Assembly: GCF_001640805.2 (NCBI RefSeq)
Contig: NC_066855.1
Span: 17,760,639-17,824,638 of the forward strand
Length of the DNA: 64,000 nt
Source of the DNA: Lates calcarifer
Taxonomy: Eukaryota > Chordata > Actinopteri > Centropomidae
Direction: 5' to 3'
In this document: positions 48,183 through 61,229 of the stretch, one piece after another
Numbering within the stretch: position 1 is the first letter of the stretch
Layout of the letters: each line of letters begins with the position of its first letter
Made by a program: the position numbers and the translations under genes
The notes under the pieces: generated by a model
Databases searched by the model: none
Told to the model about the DNA's origin: nothing
Seen by the model: the letters and a program-made list of their open reading frames with translations, nothing else

Positions 48183-50486
48183 CACAGTGGGAGTCAGATA
48201 GGTGGAGGCTTCAGCAGTGTGCAGGTTTAGCCGCTGGTCTTTGTGGATCTTTGGGGGGTCTGACTGCTGACAGAAAAATCAATGACAGAGAGACAGACGG
48301 AGAGAGAGAGGAGCGCTGCCTTCACTCTACAGGGACGTGGAGTGGAGGATGAGGAGAATGAGAGAGTCAGAGAGTATGAAGGATGAATGCAGCGATGGTG
48401 AGGATGATGTTAGTTGAAAATGTGAAATCGTGTAAAGGGCAGGGAAGAAACTGGAGACTGCTTAGAGCGTGTCCACCTGCATGTTTTAGTGTGAACGATG
48501 AAAAAGGAGCTTTTGGATTTTGCATTTGTTTATTTTGATAGACAGCTTTTCTGTAGCAAACTTTTATGAGCTGTAATCAAATCACATGTTACACTTGTTT
48601 AGCTCTCTGACAACAGAAATTCAGAAATTAGAATCCTCCTGTTTGCTATTTTTTTGGTAAAGCCGCAGTAAAATGAACTATTTTCTACTTTTCCTCCACA
48701 ATCTTAAGAATAACAGTGGGGAGACTTTTAACAAGAAGTACCCACTGATCAAATGAACAATGCTAACAAGCTGCTTTTCCTAAAAAGCAGCAGGCTCTGT
48801 AGGAAATGAGGAAACCTGCAGCTCCTGAGCAGCAGTTTGATTTTCTCCAGATTGGAGAAATAAATGAGTTGGATTCAGGATGACCTAATGTTTTCTTTTG
48901 ACTTTTCCCTGTAAAATAAATTGTATTTTCTGGCTGTGGCTGAACAGCAGCTGCATGGTTTTTCACAAACTTCCAACCAGCTGAAATGTCACAGAGCACC
49001 TCGGCTGATGAATCCTGATTGTATCCAATGACCCAGCTGACAGGACAGCAGTTAGGTCATGGTGACATCACCCTTCATCTGCATCACCACAGTGACACAT
49101 CTCTCCCTCACCCGATCTGAGCAGGACGGCCGCTCAGACAGACTTTTGGTGGGTTTTCCTTGAAAATACAAAGCCGTGACCCAGAGCTAACTCTGAGCGC
49201 TTGCGAATTTTCTGCCTCTGCTGCTCAAAAATATAATTTGACACTGAATCACTCACTTTCTGTGGCACAGCTACCCTCCAGGAGCAGAATCACGTAACAT
49301 GGAGGATTTTATTTCAAAATGCTGTCTCTATTTTTTTTTTTTTTAAGGTGACACCTTACTGCACAGCCATGGACTCCAGGAATTTTTTTTAATGTTCTCT
49401 TTATAAACAACTTTTTAAAATCTTTGAAGAAGTCAACAGTAAAATAGTTACCACTGATTTTTATTCTTTTGAAATCCCAAAATGCCTACAGTGAGAGATC
49501 ATAAATTTGGACAGCAAGAGAAAACAGAGGTGAGACCAGGGTAGGGTGGTGGATGCACCAAGGTCAGGACTTCAACAGCAGAGACCTGTCTAAGGTTAGG
49601 TCTAGGCTGCCGATGGTCTTTGGTTAAGATTAAGGCAAACAGGTCCTAACATACTGTTTCTCATTCTTCAGCTTTTGTGTATTAACCCAAAACTGAGATC
49701 TTTCCCTGACTCTAACCAACCATCGTCAGCATCTCAGCATATCCATAAAAAGTTTTTGTTTTGCACAAGTCGATATTATAGGATATTATGTTTCTTTCAA
49801 AATATATTTGCTGTTGCAGAAGTACTGAAGTGTAATCCCTATGAAACAGGAATGAGTCAAGAAGTCTCAAACTAGCAGCACACAAGGCCACATCCAAGCT
49901 GCCAAATATTTCATAATGCCCACCTCCATGTCTAGAATTTATAGATAAATCAGGCAGGAGAATTCCTATTTTATTTTATTCACATTTTGATTTCTCCCTA
50001 GACTGTCTGTGTTATATAAGATATATATTTGTTTAGCAAGGCTGCTAAATTGGAACATAAAGATTGCCTTTTATCTTACATTTAGTATGTAGGAAGCTGT
50101 TTGTAACTGAGCGATTGTCATGGCAGACTCATCAGGATCGGCAGTACTCTGATTTACTGTAGAGCACCTGACTCCAAAAATCTCTTTGTAAACCTGAAAG
50201 AAAAGTTGACTTCAGAACTGAGGCAAACAACTCATGTGACTGCTTCCTGTCTCTTCAGGGACATGATGAATAATTTATGTGATTCATGAGGTTTTGTACA
50301 GAGAAAATTGAGACAATCCTAGTGAAGACTGGTGCAGTCTAAATGTTGCTTTTAGCGTATTCCACTCAGTGTCACTGTGTCAGATCCAGAGTGAAGACAC
50401 AGGGATATGCTGCTGTCTGCAGGGTCTTTCTTGATACTAGAACAACCTTAAATTCTACACATAGTGTAGAAGTGCCTTAACATAAA
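47473..50486. other. Non-coding stretch, probably intron
   Basis: No exon was seen. It holds the CA tract at 48149-48179, a purine-rich stretch at about 47840-47910, and a T-rich run near 49332-49344. Otherwise unremarkable. Confidence 0.45.
48149..48179 (+). repeat. (CA)n microsatellite
   Basis: About 15 uninterrupted CA units. Confidence 0.95.
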
Positions 50487-50488
50487 TA

Positions 50489-51026
50489 CACAGATCAGCC
50501 ACATTAAAACCACTCCATTGATGTTGTGTAGGTCCCCCTGTGTCGCTAAAACAGCTCTGACCCGTCAGGGCATGGAAACAGGACCTCTGAGGGTGTCCTG
50601 TGGTGTCTGGCATTGGGATATTAGCAGTGCATCCCTTTGGTCCTGTGGGTTTCAGGGTGGGGTCTCCAACATCTGGCTGGTTCTGGTGCATCCCACAGAT
50701 GTTCAATCAGATTTGGACCTGGGGGATTTAGGGGCCAGATCAACACCTTGCTCTTTGTCGTGTTCTTTGAGCCATTCCTGAGCAGTTTTTGTGGTGTGGT
50801 GGGAGCACCGTCCTGCTGAGGGAGGCCACTGCCGTCAGGGAGTGTGTTTGCCATAGGGGAGTGTGTGCTTGGTCTACAACACTGTTAAATTGGGTGGCAT
50901 GTATCAAAGTAACATCCAGATCAATGTCAGGCTCCAAGGTTTCCCAGCAGAACTTTGTATTGTAAAGAGATGATGAAAGTTATTCACTTCACCTGTCAGT
51001 GGTTTTAATGTTGTGGCTGATTGGTG
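50489..51026 (-). mobile_element. Internally deleted Tc1-like transposon with both ends
   Basis: The left end is 'cacagatcagccacattaaa' and the right end, on the minus strand, is 'caccaatcagccacaacatt', forming imperfect terminal inverted repeats. TA dinucleotides flank both sides (50487-50488 and 51027-51028), the known Tc1/mariner target duplication. Length is 538 bp against well over 1 kb for a full element. Minus-strand translation from about 50850 down gives 'TLPDGSGLPQQDGAPTTPQK' and 'GPNLIEHLWD', the C-terminal part of a DDE transposase with one catalytic Asp still visible. The N-terminal helix-turn-helix half and the start are gone, so it cannot move itself. The same family appears as a fragment at 8150-8375. 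Confidence 0.9.
50600..50854 (-). pseudogene. Tc1-like transposase C-terminal remnant
   Basis: This is the coding relic inside the element at 50489-51026. It reads from the Q-Q-D-x-A-P motif (second catalytic Asp region) through P-N-L-I-E-H-L-W-D, matching the usual P-D-L-N-P-I-E-H-L-W-D motif with the catalytic Glu present and the first residues altered. The upstream DNA-binding domain and first catalytic Asp are deleted, and later codons are frameshifted. Not functional. Confidence 0.8.
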
Positions 51027-51029
51027 TAG

Positions 51030-51476
51030 ATAATCTGGAGGCTCACAGTGTTAAATGTTGTATAGAGGCTGTTTACTCTGATCAGTCAGTTACCTACATG
51101 ACTGATTTTTAAATGATAAGAGGACAGATGTAACATGTTTCTTACATGTCTGTAAATACGTTTTTCTCTCCTGTCAGAGAGACTCTTCTGAGCTCCAGTG
51201 CTGAAATGTCCGACCTCCGTCCTGTCCTTGTGATTACTAGAACATCACTAACACCTCACACACCCACATAATTCACTGTTGACCTCCTCGGTCACACACA
51301 CACACACACCCACGCACACTCTCTATGGACAGTCAGACAGGCAGCTTTATGTTGCTGTCAATGAATATGAGTTAAGAGTTTTACCTCCCTTAAACACAGA
51401 GTGACATTGGAGCAGCAGTGTGCTCAGCTCACCGCTCGGAGACATTGCACACGCACATACAGAATATATGTATGCA

Positions 51477-51514
<38 letters not shown>

Positions 51515-53735
51515 ACTGACAGTGACGGCCTGAGCTGCAGCAGTGTAAGCTGAATACAGCCTGAGGTGTTGAGCTGAATGACAAATGTTTACCATAGTGC
51601 TGATAAAGCTGCGGGCAGGCACACTACTACAACCCCTCACACACAGTGTGTGTGTGTGTGTGAGAGAGAGAGTGTCAGAGCGTGAATGGATTTTGGGAAA
51701 CAATATCTAAGACTATGTTTACATGCACTACATTATCACTTTTATCATGTTTTAGTGTCCTGTTTGAATATTTGCATGTGTAAACACTGAATCCTGCTTA
51801 CACCTGATAAACATTAATCCTGGTTCAGAGAGACCAGAATAATTCATCTGGTTTATTCCTGGCGAAGTGGTTCTACACTCAGTTGGACTTTAGGACCTGA
51901 CCCAGCTGAGCCTGACTTGTTCTGCTGCATTTGAGGGTCAGTATGCACCAACAGAAGCGCCCATTGGATCATCTGAACAGCATCTGAAACATTATCCGTC
52001 AACCTCTGTAACTTTCCGAGGCTGACAACCTGACGTTGATGCCCACCTCAAGTGATGGTTGGACAGGTGAGTGGAGGTGGGCAAGTAAGTTGTGTTTGAG
52101 CTTCTCTTTCGAGCTTTTTTTTTAATTCGTCGCACAACAACTTGACCTCCGTTTTTGAACGTACAGACAAGCTGAACACTATGGATGTGTCTCAGGAGAG
52201 CCTGGATGAAAGTTTGGCTCATCATCCCCATACATACCACGCCTCACGCCCCTCTATGACTTTCACTCTGCCTTTGTTCAGAGCAGCTACAAACGCTTTC
52301 ACCTTTGGATGTTTTCAGACAACACGTGGTACAAGCTAATTTTATTAGATATGCACATTTGTATTTTGGGTATTGGTTCTCTAAAGAGGTAGATAGATGC
52401 TTTATAGCAACTGGACACAGCTGTGATATATATATTAGACACAGTCATAACCTTGGCCTTTGCTGTTTGTCATGTCAGTGTGAGACATTACTAACGGACT
52501 TCATGTCTCATCAGTATTCAGGGGGAGCACACAAATGTATCCACCTGTTCACACATCACACACATGTTAAGTATATATGTAGTGCACACATACCTTGGCC
52601 TTTTCCCCCGTGAGTGTTGATGTGTAGCTGCTGTCATCTCAGCAGACTTACCTTCATGAAACGGTGAAACAGTAAAGCTGAGGAATACTAATAACACTGG
52701 ACATCGGCATCAGAAGTCCACACACACACACACGTACAGACAGCAGAAATGTGTTAGTGACATATTGATGTATATGCAGTGTATAACAAAGTGGACACAG
52801 CACCTTCCATTATCTCCTTATTTAGATGCACTTAGGAGCATTTTCTTCTTTACAGTGAGAATGAGAATTCAGTAGTTTCATGTTTTGATGTGGAGGTGAT
52901 GGAGAAGGAGAAAGCACTCAGATGGCTCATGAAACCGTCTTGACTTCACAAACTTCTAAACCTTTTATCTCCTTGCTTTAAAATACATGTTGATAGACAG
53001 TCTTGCCGACTGGATGATGGCAGCTGTGAGTCAGTCCTGTCTGAGAATATTTTGGTTTTGAATAAATTGTAGGTGAGTCAGACTCATTGTCACTGAGTTA
53101 AGGCCATTGAAATGTCTCATGCTGCTACAACAACACCTTTACACTGACCCTCTTTAAATCAGCACCACAATACAGCCATGGGTTATTGAGATAAGTTAGA
53201 CTTGTGTTAACTTCTTTAAGTGTGTTACTAAGACTTGGTTCAGTGCTTTTTTTTCTAGGGCTGATTGATCTTTTCTGGCTCAATTAAACAAATTTGATCC
53301 CCACCCAAAACAGCCTCGCCTCCTGCCAAGGCTAAAGGAAACTCATCAGTGTAATTAAGGTAATTAACGGGATTTTAGTGGATAAATGAATGACCCAGTT
53401 TGCTGTGAGTCTACAGTTGGTGCCCAGGCTTCTTTGTTCCAGCTTTGTTATATTTGTTCACTGGTCAGATAGATCCTCTCACATTCTTGTAGTCTTATCT
53501 GATAGCAGCTTCCTGTCTTCCTGTCTTCAGATATGGATCGATGTACAGCCATTTTTTTTAAAGCTCAACCTGATGTCTTAGATGTTTTATTTCTCTCTTC
53601 GGTTGAGTAACTTTTAAACAGGGTGAAATGCAATGTAATAATACACGTGTTAAATCACATGTTCGTGTCCAAAACTGCTTTGCAGAGGAGGCATAGAGAT
53701 TTAATTTTAAAAGAGGGTTATGAAACACATAAACA
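51030..53735. other. Non-coding stretch, probably intron
   Basis: No exon was seen. It has CA tracts at 51294-51309 and 51480-51509, a GT-then-GA tract at 51644-51671 and a CA tract at 52717-52732. Nothing else stands out. Confidence 0.45.
51480..51509 (+). repeat. (CA)n microsatellite
   Basis: About 14 CA units. A GT tract of opposite polarity lies about 135 bases downstream (51644-51661). Confidence 0.95.
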
Positions 53736-53739
53736 CATA

Positions 53740-54040
53740 CTCATTTCACCATGAAGGCCTGATTCACGCAGTCTCCTCTGAACAGTTGATGTTGAGATGT
53801 GTCTGCATCTTGAACTCTGTGAAGCATTTATGTGGACTCTAATCTGAGGTGCTAATTGGTGAGGTGTTAATTTGTGATTTCCTGAGGTTGTAACTCTAAT
53901 GAACTTATCCTCAGCAGCAGAGGTAACTCTTGGTCTTCCTTTCCTGGGGCAGTCCTCATAAAAACCAGTGTCATTATAGCGTTTGATGGTTACATTCAAA
54001 GTTCTTGAAATTTTCTGGATTGACTGACTTTCATGTCTTT
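53740..54040 (-). pseudogene. Tc1-like transposase N-terminal relic
   Basis: The minus-strand frame includes 'VTIKRYNDTGFYEDCPRKGR', then 'GRPRVTSAAEDKFI' and 'HISTSTVQRRLRESGLHG'. This is the bipartite helix-turn-helix DNA-binding region of Tc1-family transposases, with the G-R-P-R linker between its two halves. The frame is open for 90 codons but has lost its true start region and all catalytic residues. It is a truncated relic. Confidence 0.85.
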
Positions 54041-54471
54041 TAAAGTAATGATGGACTGTTGTATCTTTTTACTTAGTTGAGTGGGGCCATAGGGCCATTC
54101 ACTGTATAGAACTGTGTACCAACCCTCCTCTGCACAACACAACTGATGGTCTCAAACACATTACATTAACTCTCAACAAGGCACACCTGTTAACTGAAAA
54201 CCATTCCAGGTGACTGCCTCATGAATCTGACTGAGAGAATAGCCAAGCGTGTGCAAAGCTGTCATCAAAGTAAAAGGTGGCTACTTTGAGGAATCTAAAA
54301 TATAAAACACAGTCTGGTTTGTTTGACACTTTTCTGTTTACTACATAATTCCATTTGTGTTCCTTAATAGTTTTGATGTCTTTAGTATTAATCTACAATG
54401 TAGAAAATATTGAAAAACAAGGGAAAACCATCAAATAAGAAAGTGTGTCCAAACTTTTGACTGACAGTGTA
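53740..54471 (-). mobile_element. Half Tc1-like transposon keeping the DNA-binding end
   Basis: The right end reads, on the minus strand, 'tacactgtcagtcaaaagtt' and continues 'tggacacactttcttatttg', a terminal repeat I know from a widespread fish Tc1-like family; it ends at a TA. Inside come the 'ttttgatgtctttagtatta' words shared with the element at 27228-28285. The left end stops abruptly within transposase coding sequence near 53740, so roughly the 3' half (catalytic domain and second terminal repeat) is missing. Confidence 0.85.
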
Positions 54472-56689
54472 TATTTAAAGACGATTCAGTCAGTATCAGT
54501 TTTGCTATATTAGTTAATCAAACGAATTGACAGGTTAAGATGTTGGTGAAAATATTGATGATTTAGGAACTTTTAGAAATGGATGTAAGTGGACTCAACG
54601 GGATCCAAGGGTGGAGAAAACCCGGTTAATATAATTCCAGACTTGTATACAATCATAGACAGATTTTCACACAAGCAAACACATAAAACCGAAAAAAAAA
54701 TCCATTGTGAGTGTTGTTGTTCTGGAAGTATTGGCCAACACCAGAGGAAGCTGCAGAATCAGCACCATGCACAGCAGTCATGATAATGAGTGGCTCCATG
54801 GATGATTTTCAGTGGAATTGAAACCAAAGCAAATTCCAAACTCCTGCTGACCCAAACTACCAATGTGGATTAATCTGCAGTTCAAAATAGTCCCCACCTC
54901 ATACACTTTTCCTCTTGTTTGTTTGATATAAAACTACAGTGAGCAGCTCTTTAGGAAATGTCTTTGTTAGCAGGGGCAGCAGGGTTGCAGTGTGCAAGTG
55001 ACACCAGTAGAGGTGCACTGAAGAGGTTTGTAGCCAAATCAACCACTGAGACAGGATGCCAGGTGTCACCACAGAGGTGTTGTGGTCTTTTCAGTGAAAC
55101 ACCAGTGGAGGAGGGTGCCCACCTGATGACCCCGGTGTAGTGATTACTTCCACCACCACTTCAAGAAATCAGTGCTGAGAGTGCTAAGAAAAGATTTACA
55201 TCTTCACTAGGAACCAATAAGGCCTCAGAGAGTGTTGTGGGACAGACTAACACACTATTGGCTTTAGTGTATTCATGGGATTTGTCAAAAATATCAACAA
55301 ATATGGAATAACACCAAGCTTATCCTTTATAAAAGGATTCTCCTGCTGTATTTCTACCAGGAATGAAGGAGAATGAACAGAGAAGGAAACTGTAGCTGTA
55401 TGCAGCAGATCTCAGGTCAGGATGTGTTTCTTTAGGTAGTTTTTACAGATAAAACCATGACTAGTGAATTCATTTCACAAGCTTTCGAGTTAAGCCATAT
55501 AACTCTCTTGTTGAAGCACTGATTTGTTCCCATCTGGGTGCTCATAGCCACCTGGTGAAGCAGCAGCAGTTTGATCTCTACAGGATGACCGGATGAAACA
55601 TCAATTCCAAAGTCATTTCTGGGAAGTTCAGTGCAAAAACACTATAGCAGTGATGGTGTAACTCTAAAAATAAAAGCATTACCACATTAAAAAGCTGCAG
55701 TGCTTCTTTCTGTCTGTTTCTTGCTCTTGCTCTTTCTCTCTGAGGGCCACAGGCCGTACAAACGCCTCTCTGCCTCTTCTCGGACTACAACCATGTTTAT
55801 CTGCCCTCCAGCCAGCTGATTCATCTGCCAGCCTCCCCGCTCTCCCCCTGCCTGCCTCTGCCTCTGTAGCCCTTAGCACAAACAACAGTGCTGAGACAGA
55901 GGTGGAGACGTGACACGGGAGGGTTTGTGGTGTGAAAAACAGAGAGAGAAAAGGGTGGGCGATAGATCGATAAAGTAGAGAGGAAACGCTGTGAGAAGAG
56001 AGCGAAACGGGGAAGAAAAACAGGGCAGGAACAGGATGCAGGCAGTCGCCATGTTGGAGAATGAACAGAGGGATACCAGCTGATGAAAAAAACAGATCGT
56101 GTTTAATTGTCATCCATCTGAATTTGGTGTTTTCACCAATGCAGTGTGGCCCAATGTGATGCAGTAACCAGGAGGATATAGGGACCAGTTAGAAATAGCA
56201 TTGGCTGCTAACGCTGGCGGTCGTTGCCTTTTGCTGACAACATGGCTACAACTAACAATTAGTTTAATCGATTGCTTTACAAAAACCCTTTGTGATGCTC
56301 AAAACAACTATCTACAGCACAAAGTGGTGTAGTGTCTGAAGTTCCATATATGGCTTTTACCATATATGGTTCATGTTTAGGTTAGTAGCCATGAACATAT
56401 ACATATAAGGGACAGGGAGAGGGCCTTTCCTCCCTTCTCTCTGTTTCCTGGAAAAGTGAGGTGATTGAGTGAGATCCCAATGTCTCGCTATAAATCATAA
56501 AGACAACTAACATATATATATATACTGATGTTGAGAGCTGTTAGGTAGAGAGACCCATATTGGCTCGGATCCTCTCACAGTCTACTGCAGTGCTTGTTTT
56601 GATGCTAGGACTTCTTTGTAATAAACTTCTATATACAAGCATGACAGTGTCAGCGGAGATCTTCTCTTCATCATCTTCACATCATCACC

Positions 56690-56850
56690 ATCAAATATAC
56701 CACAGTGGCATCTACAAATGTCTTGTTTTGTCCAACCAAAAGTCCAAAACCCCAAAATATTCAATTTACTGTAATGAAAAAGGGAAAATAAGCAAATCAT
56801 CACATTTGAGAACCTGGAACTGTCAAATATTTGACTAATTAATTAATCAA
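56690..56850 (+). repeat. Dispersed fish repeat ('ccaaaagtccaaaacccc')
   Basis: The words 'tgtccaaccaaaagtccaaa', 'accccaaaatattcaattta', 'ctgtaatgaaaaa', 'cacatttgagaacctggaac' and 'tttgactaattaattaatca' match, in order, a repeat common in fish genomes. The matching opposite end may be near 56250 ('ggctacaactaacaattagt'), with a diverged insert between. The short stretch at 8575-8640 looks like the same family. Confidence 0.6.
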
Positions 56851-57543
56851 GTGTTAGTGTTATTTTACCAATGTTATTCTCTGTTCATATGACTTCTACT
56901 GTGTGTTTACCCATCCCTCCTTTGTTGCTCTGTCTGAGGTTTGTTTCTGTTTGGGGTGTTTACAGGAAGTGAAACTGACTTGCTTCATGTTGACTGCTTC
57001 TCTCTGAACTTAACTCTCAGCACACATGCCATCTACTTAAATCAGTAGCAACCTTTATGGGCTTATTTTATGATACACTGGTGAGTTTTGGAGACTGTTA
57101 ATGTCAAGTACAGATTTCAGGCAGTGTTGCACATAGCTGTCTGGTGCCTCTTTCCATGTGTTAATATTGTGCTTGGCTTGAAGCAGGTATGCGATTGGGT
57201 TACATGAGTTTTTCATCTGTGGTTGAGTATAGATATAGCATGATCTCTGGCTCTGGCATCAGTTTTTGGATATATGTTGGGTCATCTTTACATCCTTCTA
57301 ATTGACTGACATTGAGATGTGGTGATTTGAATATCTTACTGGAGAGCCTAGGTAGATCTACAGAGGTGGTAAGCTCTGGATATGAAACAAGAGGTTACAG
57401 AGAGAAATATTAGCGAGGGAAAGAAATGAGTCGTGCAAACACAGAGCAGAAGAAGTAATGGACCAGATGCAGAGGAGGAAGGTCCAAGAATAAAAGATGA
57501 GGTAGAAGAAAAAGAGTGTGTAACGAATAGAGAGGCAGGAGAT

Positions 57544-57563
57544 AAAAAAAAAAAAAAAAAAAA
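57544..57563. repeat. Poly-A tract, 20 A
   Basis: An uninterrupted run of 20 A in a purine-rich stretch. Confidence 0.9.
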
Positions 57564-58689
57564 CACAATACAGAAGGCTCACTGTGTCAGAGAGACAGAG
57601 AGAGAGAGGAAGTCAGAATACAGAGGGAGGGAGGAGAAATGGAAGTGGAAGATGAAGAGTAGGAATAAGAAGGAGAGAGATTGAGGGCAGAGACAGAGAG
57701 TGGGCTGATGGTGTGAATGCAGATGAATCAGACACACAACAGAGTGAAGGTATAAGTTACTCTTAATTAATTTACTGAATTAGGCTGAATTAAGATTTCT
57801 TGACATGAAACAGAAGCTCGGTGTTCCTTTCCCTGTTTAATAAAAAGCCTGTGATTGGAGACATTTAGCCGACACACACATGGTTTAAATGGAAGCCGAA
57901 GTCAATTAAATTCTCCCAATAAACAATTAAACTCTTTCTTTTGTGGAATAAAAAAATACAGTATCTCCGGTTCTGCTGCTCGATTTTGATCATTTAAAAC
58001 TCTCTCTTTATTCACTCTACTTTCACTATACATGTTGAGCTGGAATTGCTCAAAAAACAACTTGACTTATCGCCACTCCAAACAACATATGGTCTTCACC
58101 TCCATCAGTTCTGTTTATCACTGCAATCACTTTGCAGACTCTTGAAACTTGCTTGAGTTGTGTAATAGAGCACAGTGAACCGTTAAACATGAACACAGGT
58201 GTAATGATCCTTCTGATGAATTACAAAACTCAAACTCGAAGTTGTAGAGTTTCCCAATAGATTTTGATACCGTAAGGAAATTAATTGGACCCAGTGAATA
58301 CCTGGAAAGGTAGAAAAATACATTTTTTCTGCTAGAAATCTGAGGGCAGCTAGACTTCTTTTAGGTTGAAGATATGTCACCTCATAGACCATAACACCAT
58401 GTCACCATAGACTAAGCAACCAATCCACAGAGATTGTACATTCAACTGTACATCTGCATCTAAAGGAGAAGGGACAGAGCACAGATGTCCACATTTTGGG
58501 CAGAGAAGACGGTTTGAGAGACGAGTAAAGGAGGCCATCTATGTCTATAACTGAAGTGACCATTGTTGAACAGAGGTGGTGGCTTACGACACTAACCATC
58601 AGCTACCTATAACACAGTCCCACGAGGCTTAACATCCATTCACTCCTTGATCCATGTGATTCAAATGACTCACAAATTAATCACACCTT

Positions 58690-58870
58690 GGCTCATGTGA
58701 CCTTAATCAGTCACATATTGGAAGGGTGCATCAGCGACTTTCAGGACCATCTCCAAGGTGACAACCCCAAGACTCCCCATCAGCTTTTTAGAACTGAAGA
58801 AGTCTTTTGGATGAGAGGTGAAACATCCTCAGGGAACCTAGAAGAAGTCTATTTGTCTTCAACTCTAGCG
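58690..58870 (+). repeat. Dispersed fish repeat ('gatgagaggtgaaacatcc')
   Basis: Contains 'actgaagaagtcttttggat' followed by 'gagaggtgaaacatcctcag', a word pair I know from a very abundant teleost repeat. The open frame over it ('FRTEEVFWMRGETSSGN') is found wherever the repeat occurs in frame and should not be read as a gene. Edges are uncertain. Confidence 0.65.
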
Positions 58871-60959
58871 CTTAAGAGCAAGAGTAGTTATTTGTTAGAC
58901 ATTATATGTAATATAAGGAATGAGAGATTTGGAGAAAATTGGCTTAAATTCATTGGTATAGTCCTTTGACTAGGGCTAGTATGTTGTCTGTCACATAATA
59001 TAAATGGTGATTTCCTTCAATGAAATAACCACTAAATCAGTGACAAGTTACCAATCATTTGTCTAGAGGATATGTCACTAATAAATACTCTATTCACTGT
59101 AGTTTGGGTACAGTTAAGGATTAAAACAGAAAACAACGACAGAGTTGGTGCATCCATCACTTTCATGCTACAGTGTAAAACATGACCTTTGTGCTCCACT
59201 TTAGAGTAGAGGGGGCGATGAGGCCAATCTTATTGAGTGCTCATGTAAAGCTCAGCTCCTCTAACCTTCAACAAACCTCTTTGTGTTCTCAGCTGCTGCC
59301 TCTGAGGACATACAGTGCCATTTCAAGGGGGTTTGTTTTTTGCCCAAGGACACAGATTCGTGATGGGAATAAAGATTTATTCTGGTGATTTTTCTCCATC
59401 TTCAGCTAACAGCCTGGGAGGAGTCATTTAATCATTTAAGATGGCAAAATCAGACCTGATTTCTATAATCGACTTTCTTGTTTTCTGCTCCGCTGTTGGT
59501 GTTTTTGCACTGCACTTCAAATCAAACATGTTTGATTGGAAATTCTTTTTAAATCTTCTTGTAGGTGGGCTCTCTTATTTTTGTTCAGTTACCATGTGTG
59601 CCTGCTTTCAGTTTTTATTTTTCTTATTTTGTTTCCCCAACATATAAAACACAGTGAGAAAGAAAAATATATATAAAAATCAAACTTTATTCTGAAATTG
59701 CCTCAGTGTGCTGGTGTATGAAGGTGTAGATGGGTGTGAAGCAGGTTGGTGAGAGGATGACTGGACCCTGGTGTTGATGTATGATTGGTCTCCCAGAGTG
59801 AGAGAGTCAGATCTCTGACCTGACTATTTTTAGAGAACATTTTAAGCTTTTCAGTGCAGATGTAAATGAGGCCATTGTGTGTGGACTCCTGCGGAGCGAC
59901 TCGTTCACCCACCAGGTGACTGCCTATTAAAGGCCCAGTCAGGCAATCTCTGTCCTATGAGGAGGAACATTGAGATGAGGATTTGATTTCTGAACCTTTT
60001 CAGCCTGGAAAAGAGCAAGAATGCTGGGAAAACATGTGCATGCTACTCTGACTGTTTTCTTGGTAACCAGCCACCATTCACAGACCTGTTTTGAACATGT
60101 TGCCTGGCATTTTGTCCTGGAACATGTGTGGTGTTTTTGTCTGGTAAATTAGTCTCCTGCAGCAGAACACTCACAGTGAAAAGTCAAAGACTATACAAAT
60201 TACAAAAGTGGCTCTGTTTATTGATATCAGATAATAACTGCTAAACATTTAGTGCTCAACCAGTACACTTTATGTCAGAAATCACACCTCTTCTTCTCAG
60301 TGTCATGGATGACATGGAAAAACTATTTTTTTCTTAATGCCTGTATTCAGCACATGTGCTCAGACACCACATCGACATCCATTTTTATGTGGACATTTGT
60401 CATGTGTTCAACACATTTGGAAATACAGGCAAAAAGTCAAAGTTAAAAAAAAAAAACCATCACAAAAACTGTGTTTGTCATAACCCTGTAAATAAAGACA
60501 GCGAAACTGATCAATAACAGCAAAGGGTTCAAAAAGTTTAACTTGTGTGAAATCAAGATGCGGGCTTTAAACATTGGGTTTTCCTGTTAGTGCAGCTGTG
60601 AAGTCACTCTCCTCCTGTGTAAACGTGTCTGAACAGTAAAGTAAAGTAATAACATGATGTTCCTGTTGAACGTGCAAGTGTAGCAGCTGAGCCGGTTCGC
60701 TAACAGGCTGAATGTCAGCACCTCGGCAGCTCATTTAACTTCTGAGTCAAACCAATTATTTCTAAAATTAGACCTTTTGGCCTCTATAAGCCTTGTGTGT
60801 GCAGGTGTGTGTCTGTAGATGTGTATATGTACTGTACATGTTGGGTGTGTGCTCAGTGTATGACCATGGCTCTTGGCTGTGTGCTGTACTATTATCAGAT
60901 TTTTCATATAGTGATTTTTTTTTTTCGATGTCGACCTTAAACCTTTTTGTGCAGAGTGT

Positions 60960-61110
60960 GTGTGTATTTGTACTTCTATCTTTGTGAGGACCAGTTTGAC
61001 TTTTACACATTGGGAGTAAGGACATTATTGCTCGTCATAGGTTTAAATGGCTGTTTGAGAGTTCAGACTTGGTTTTAGGTTTCAGGTTAGAATTAAGTTT
61101 GGGTGAGGGG
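60960..61110 (+). repeat. Microsatellite-associated dispersed repeat (copy 2)
   Basis: After a GT-rich stretch come 'ctttgtgaggaccagtttga', 'gtaaggacattattgctcgt', 'ttgagagttcagacttggtt' and 'ttaggtttcaggttagaatt', resembling the copy at 9215-9415 ('gagttcaaaccagaatcagg', 'tttaggttaggac'). Confidence 0.5.
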
Positions 61111-61229
61111 AGACTGTCCTGTAAAAAACAACCACTCACGTTGTTTGTGCAAGCAGCTTATTACGACCCACAGCCACGTCTTCCTAATGGCCGTAGTAAT
61201 TATGACATCTATTAAGTGCATGTAATATA

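Larger units (their letters stand above)
54472..58685. other. Non-coding stretch, probably intron
   Basis: No exon was seen. It contains purine-rich sequence at about 57410-57690 with an A20 run (57544-57563), and a dispersed repeat fragment at about 56690-56850. The Lys/Glu/Arg-rich open frame at 57433-57684 is a consequence of the purine bias. Confidence 0.45.

Noticed and set aside
55679..56113. 144-residue minus-strand frame, the longest such frame outside repeats
   Set aside because: Composition is Ser/Phe/Leu- and then Arg/Ala/Glu-rich from local pyrimidine bias, with no domain motifs and no splice context.
57433..57684. 83-residue Lys/Glu/Arg-rich frame
   Set aside because: Purine-rich low-complexity DNA with a poly-A run; typical artefact.
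58688..58969. 93-residue open frame with an ordered-looking protein (RTEEVFWMRGETSSGN)
   Set aside because: The core is the translation of an abundant teleost repeat; the same peptide appears wherever the repeat is in frame.
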